NCBI RefSeq assembly: GCF_014650695.1
Contig: NZ_BMVL01000001.1
Coordinates: 83,563 to 147,562 of the forward strand
DNA: 64,000 bases
Source of the DNA: Streptomyces avidinii
GTDB lineage: Bacteria > Actinomycetota > Actinomycetes > Streptomycetales > Streptomycetaceae
Direction of reading: 5' to 3'
The notes under the pieces are model-generated. The model saw nothing but the letters and a program-made list of their open reading frames with translations, did no database searches and had not been told where the DNA came from. The translations under genes were made by a program, and so were the position numbers. Positions 62,831 through 64,000 of this stretch are shown piece after piece (the first letter of the stretch is position 1; the number at the start of each line of letters is the position of its first letter).

Positions 62831-64000
62831 CTATCCGGCCAGGCAGGACGGCCCGAGCAGCACCTTGAGGTCGCCGAAGAGGGCGGGGTCGGGCTGTACG
62901 CGGTGCTTGTCGAGGCGGAGCACGGTCGTGGTCCGCGGCCCCTGGAGCTTGATCCGCACCTCGGTGTTGCCCCTGTGGTGGCGCAGGATCTCGCCCAGAC
63001 GGGTCACCATCGGCGGCGTGACCTTGACGGTGGGGATGGTGAGGACCACCGGGGCGTTGGTGCCGGCCGAGGAGAGGTCGGGGACCATCATCTCCATGGC
63101 GACGAGGCGGGGGACGTCCTCGCGCTTGTCGAGGCGGCCCTTGACGAAGACGACGGTGTCCTCGACCAGCTGGGTGGAGACGAGCTGGTAGGTCGCCGGG
63201 AAGAACATGCATTCGATGGAGCCGGCCAGGTCCTCGACGGTGGCGATGGCCCAGGCGTTGCCCTGCTTGGTCATCTTGCGCTGGAGGCCCGAGATGATGC
63301 CGCCGATGGTGACGACCGCACCGTCGGAGTGCTCGCCGCCGGTCAGCTGGGAGATTCCGGCGTCCGTCTTGTCGGACAGCACGTGCTCCAGACCGAAGAG
63401 CGGGTGGTCGGAGACGTAGAGACCGAGCATCTCGCGCTCCTGGGCGAGCAGGTAGGACTTCTCCCACTCGACGTCGGAGAACTCCACGTCGAGGCCGAAG
63501 CCGGGCTCGTCGCCCGCGTTCTCGTCACCCATTCCGCCGAACAGGTCGAACTGTCCCTCGGCCTCCTTGCGCTTGACCGCGACCACGTTGTCGATCATCG
63601 ACTCGTGGTGTGCGACCAGGCCCTTGCGGGTGTGGCCCATCTCGTCGTAGGCGCCGGCCTTGATCAGCGACTCGACCGTGCGCTTGTTGCAGACGACGGC
63701 CTCGACCTTGTCCAGGAAGTCGGGGAAGGAGGAGAACTTCCCCTTCGCCTTCCTGGTCCTGATGATCGACTCCACGACGTTCGTGCCGACGTTGCGCACC
63801 GCGGTGAGGCCGAAGAGGATCACGTCGTCGCCCTGGGCCGCGAAGTTCGGCTCGGACTCGTTCACGTTCGGCGGGAGCACCTTGATGCCCATGCGGCGGC
63901 ACTCGTTCAGGTAGATCGCGGACTTGTCCTTGTCGTCCTTGACCGAGGTGAGCAGGCCGGCCATGTACTCGGCCGGAAAGTTCGCCTTGAGGTAGGCGGT
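62831..64000 (-). CDS. dnaE: DNA polymerase III alpha subunit, C-terminal part (partial)
   Basis: The last 389 residues of a DnaE-type replicative polymerase; the start lies beyond the right edge. The segment TAYLKANFPAEYMAGLLTSV and then DDKDKSAIYLNECRRMGIKV is the standard DnaE fingers/HhH lead-in, followed by VRNVGTNVVESII, the TAERM-like helix-hairpin region, and an OB-fold beginning near VVTIGGIISGLQRKMTKQGN with the beta strands LAGSIECMFFPATYQ. The C-terminus ends in KVLLGPSCLAG. Full catalytic residues are outside the window. Confidence 0.95.
   Translation of the reverse strand, partial: TAYLKANFPAEYMAGLLTSVKDDKDKSAIYLNECRRMGIKVLPPNVNESEPNFAAQGDDVILFGLTAVRNVGTNVVESIIRTRKAKGKFSSFPDFLDKVEAVVCNKRTVESLIKAGAYDEMGHTRKGLVAHHESMIDNVVAVKRKEAEGQFDLFGGMGDENAGDEPGFGLDVEFSDVEWEKSYLLAQEREMLGLYVSDHPLFGLEHVLSDKTDAGISQLTGGEHSDGAVVTIGGIISGLQRKMTKQGNAWAIATVEDLAGSIECMFFPATYQLVSTQLVEDTVVFVKGRLDKREDVPRLVAMEMMVPDLSSAGTNAPVVLTIPTVKVTPPMVTRLGEILRHHRGNTEVRIKLQGPRTTTVLRLDKHRVQPDPALFGDLKVLLGPSCLAG

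Overview
The window is chromosomal DNA from a high-GC actinobacterium, almost certainly a Streptomyces. The evidence is strong G/C bias at third codon positions, frequent GTG starts, ATGA/GTGA stop-start overlaps, PriA in place of separate HisA and TrpF, a trpM gene between trpC and trpB, an XRE/DUF397 regulator pair, and a gene order (gltBD, ADP-ribosylglycohydrolases, lgt, trp, his, NYN protein, dnaE) that I recognise as Streptomyces core chromosome. I see no insertion sequence, prophage, CRISPR array, rRNA or convincing tRNA. Function calls rest on reading motifs and remembered family sequences; no search was run.

Layout. 1-1.9 kb: a DEAD-box helicase (running off the left edge) and a cold-shock protein whose leader carries a terminator-like hairpin. 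2.2-2.9 kb: a SIMPL protein. 2.9-8.0 kb: a reduced steroid-ring (HIP) catabolic island of FadA6-like thiolase, KstR2-like TetR and IpdF-like reductase, divergent from FadE31/FadE32-like dehydrogenases. A near-consensus KstR2 operator lies between them, together with relics of a further dehydrogenase and a crotonase. 8.0-10.2 kb: methyltransferase, DUF1062 and membrane proteins. 10.2-13.7 kb: esterase, dehydrogenase and flavin oxidoreductase opposite a PadR regulator. 13.7-15.0 kb: vWA and PPOX-fold proteins.

15.1-19.2 kb is a polymorphic-toxin locus: two WXG100-type proteins, a 568-residue protein with a C-terminal RNase A-like toxin domain, a putative immunity gene, and then an orphan RNase A-like fragment with a CdiI-like immunity gene. 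19.2-23.0 kb: a DUF1906 secreted protein, a GyrB-like ATPase with XRE/DUF397 partners, and a small secreted protein. 23.1-29.2 kb: gltD and gltB. 29.5-30.2 kb: a VIT1-type transporter.

30.5-38.7 kb is a tightly coupled seven-gene operon: four ADP-ribosylglycohydrolase-family proteins (one with degraded metal ligands), ribokinase, a CaiB-type CoA-transferase and a CitE-type lyase. It looks like a dedicated pathway for an unidentified ribosylated compound and is my main candidate for an undescribed system.

38.9-41.0 kb: lgt and a DsbA-like protein. 41.1-48.1 kb: a minus-strand group hisI-trpE-(three small membrane proteins)-trpC-trpM-trpB-trpA. 49.4-55.1 kb: the main his operon hisD-C-B-(55-residue membrane protein)-H-priA-ridA-hisF. 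PriA supplies both the HisA and TrpF steps, so the two pathways depend on each other here. An 88-bp inverted repeat fills the space between hisF and its convergent neighbour. 55.2-62.4 kb: a membrane protein, LON-domain protein, YbaK-type deacylase, DUF2567-like protein, an ABC exporter and a NYN nuclease-like protein. The window ends with a 53-residue basic protein and the C-terminal part of dnaE.
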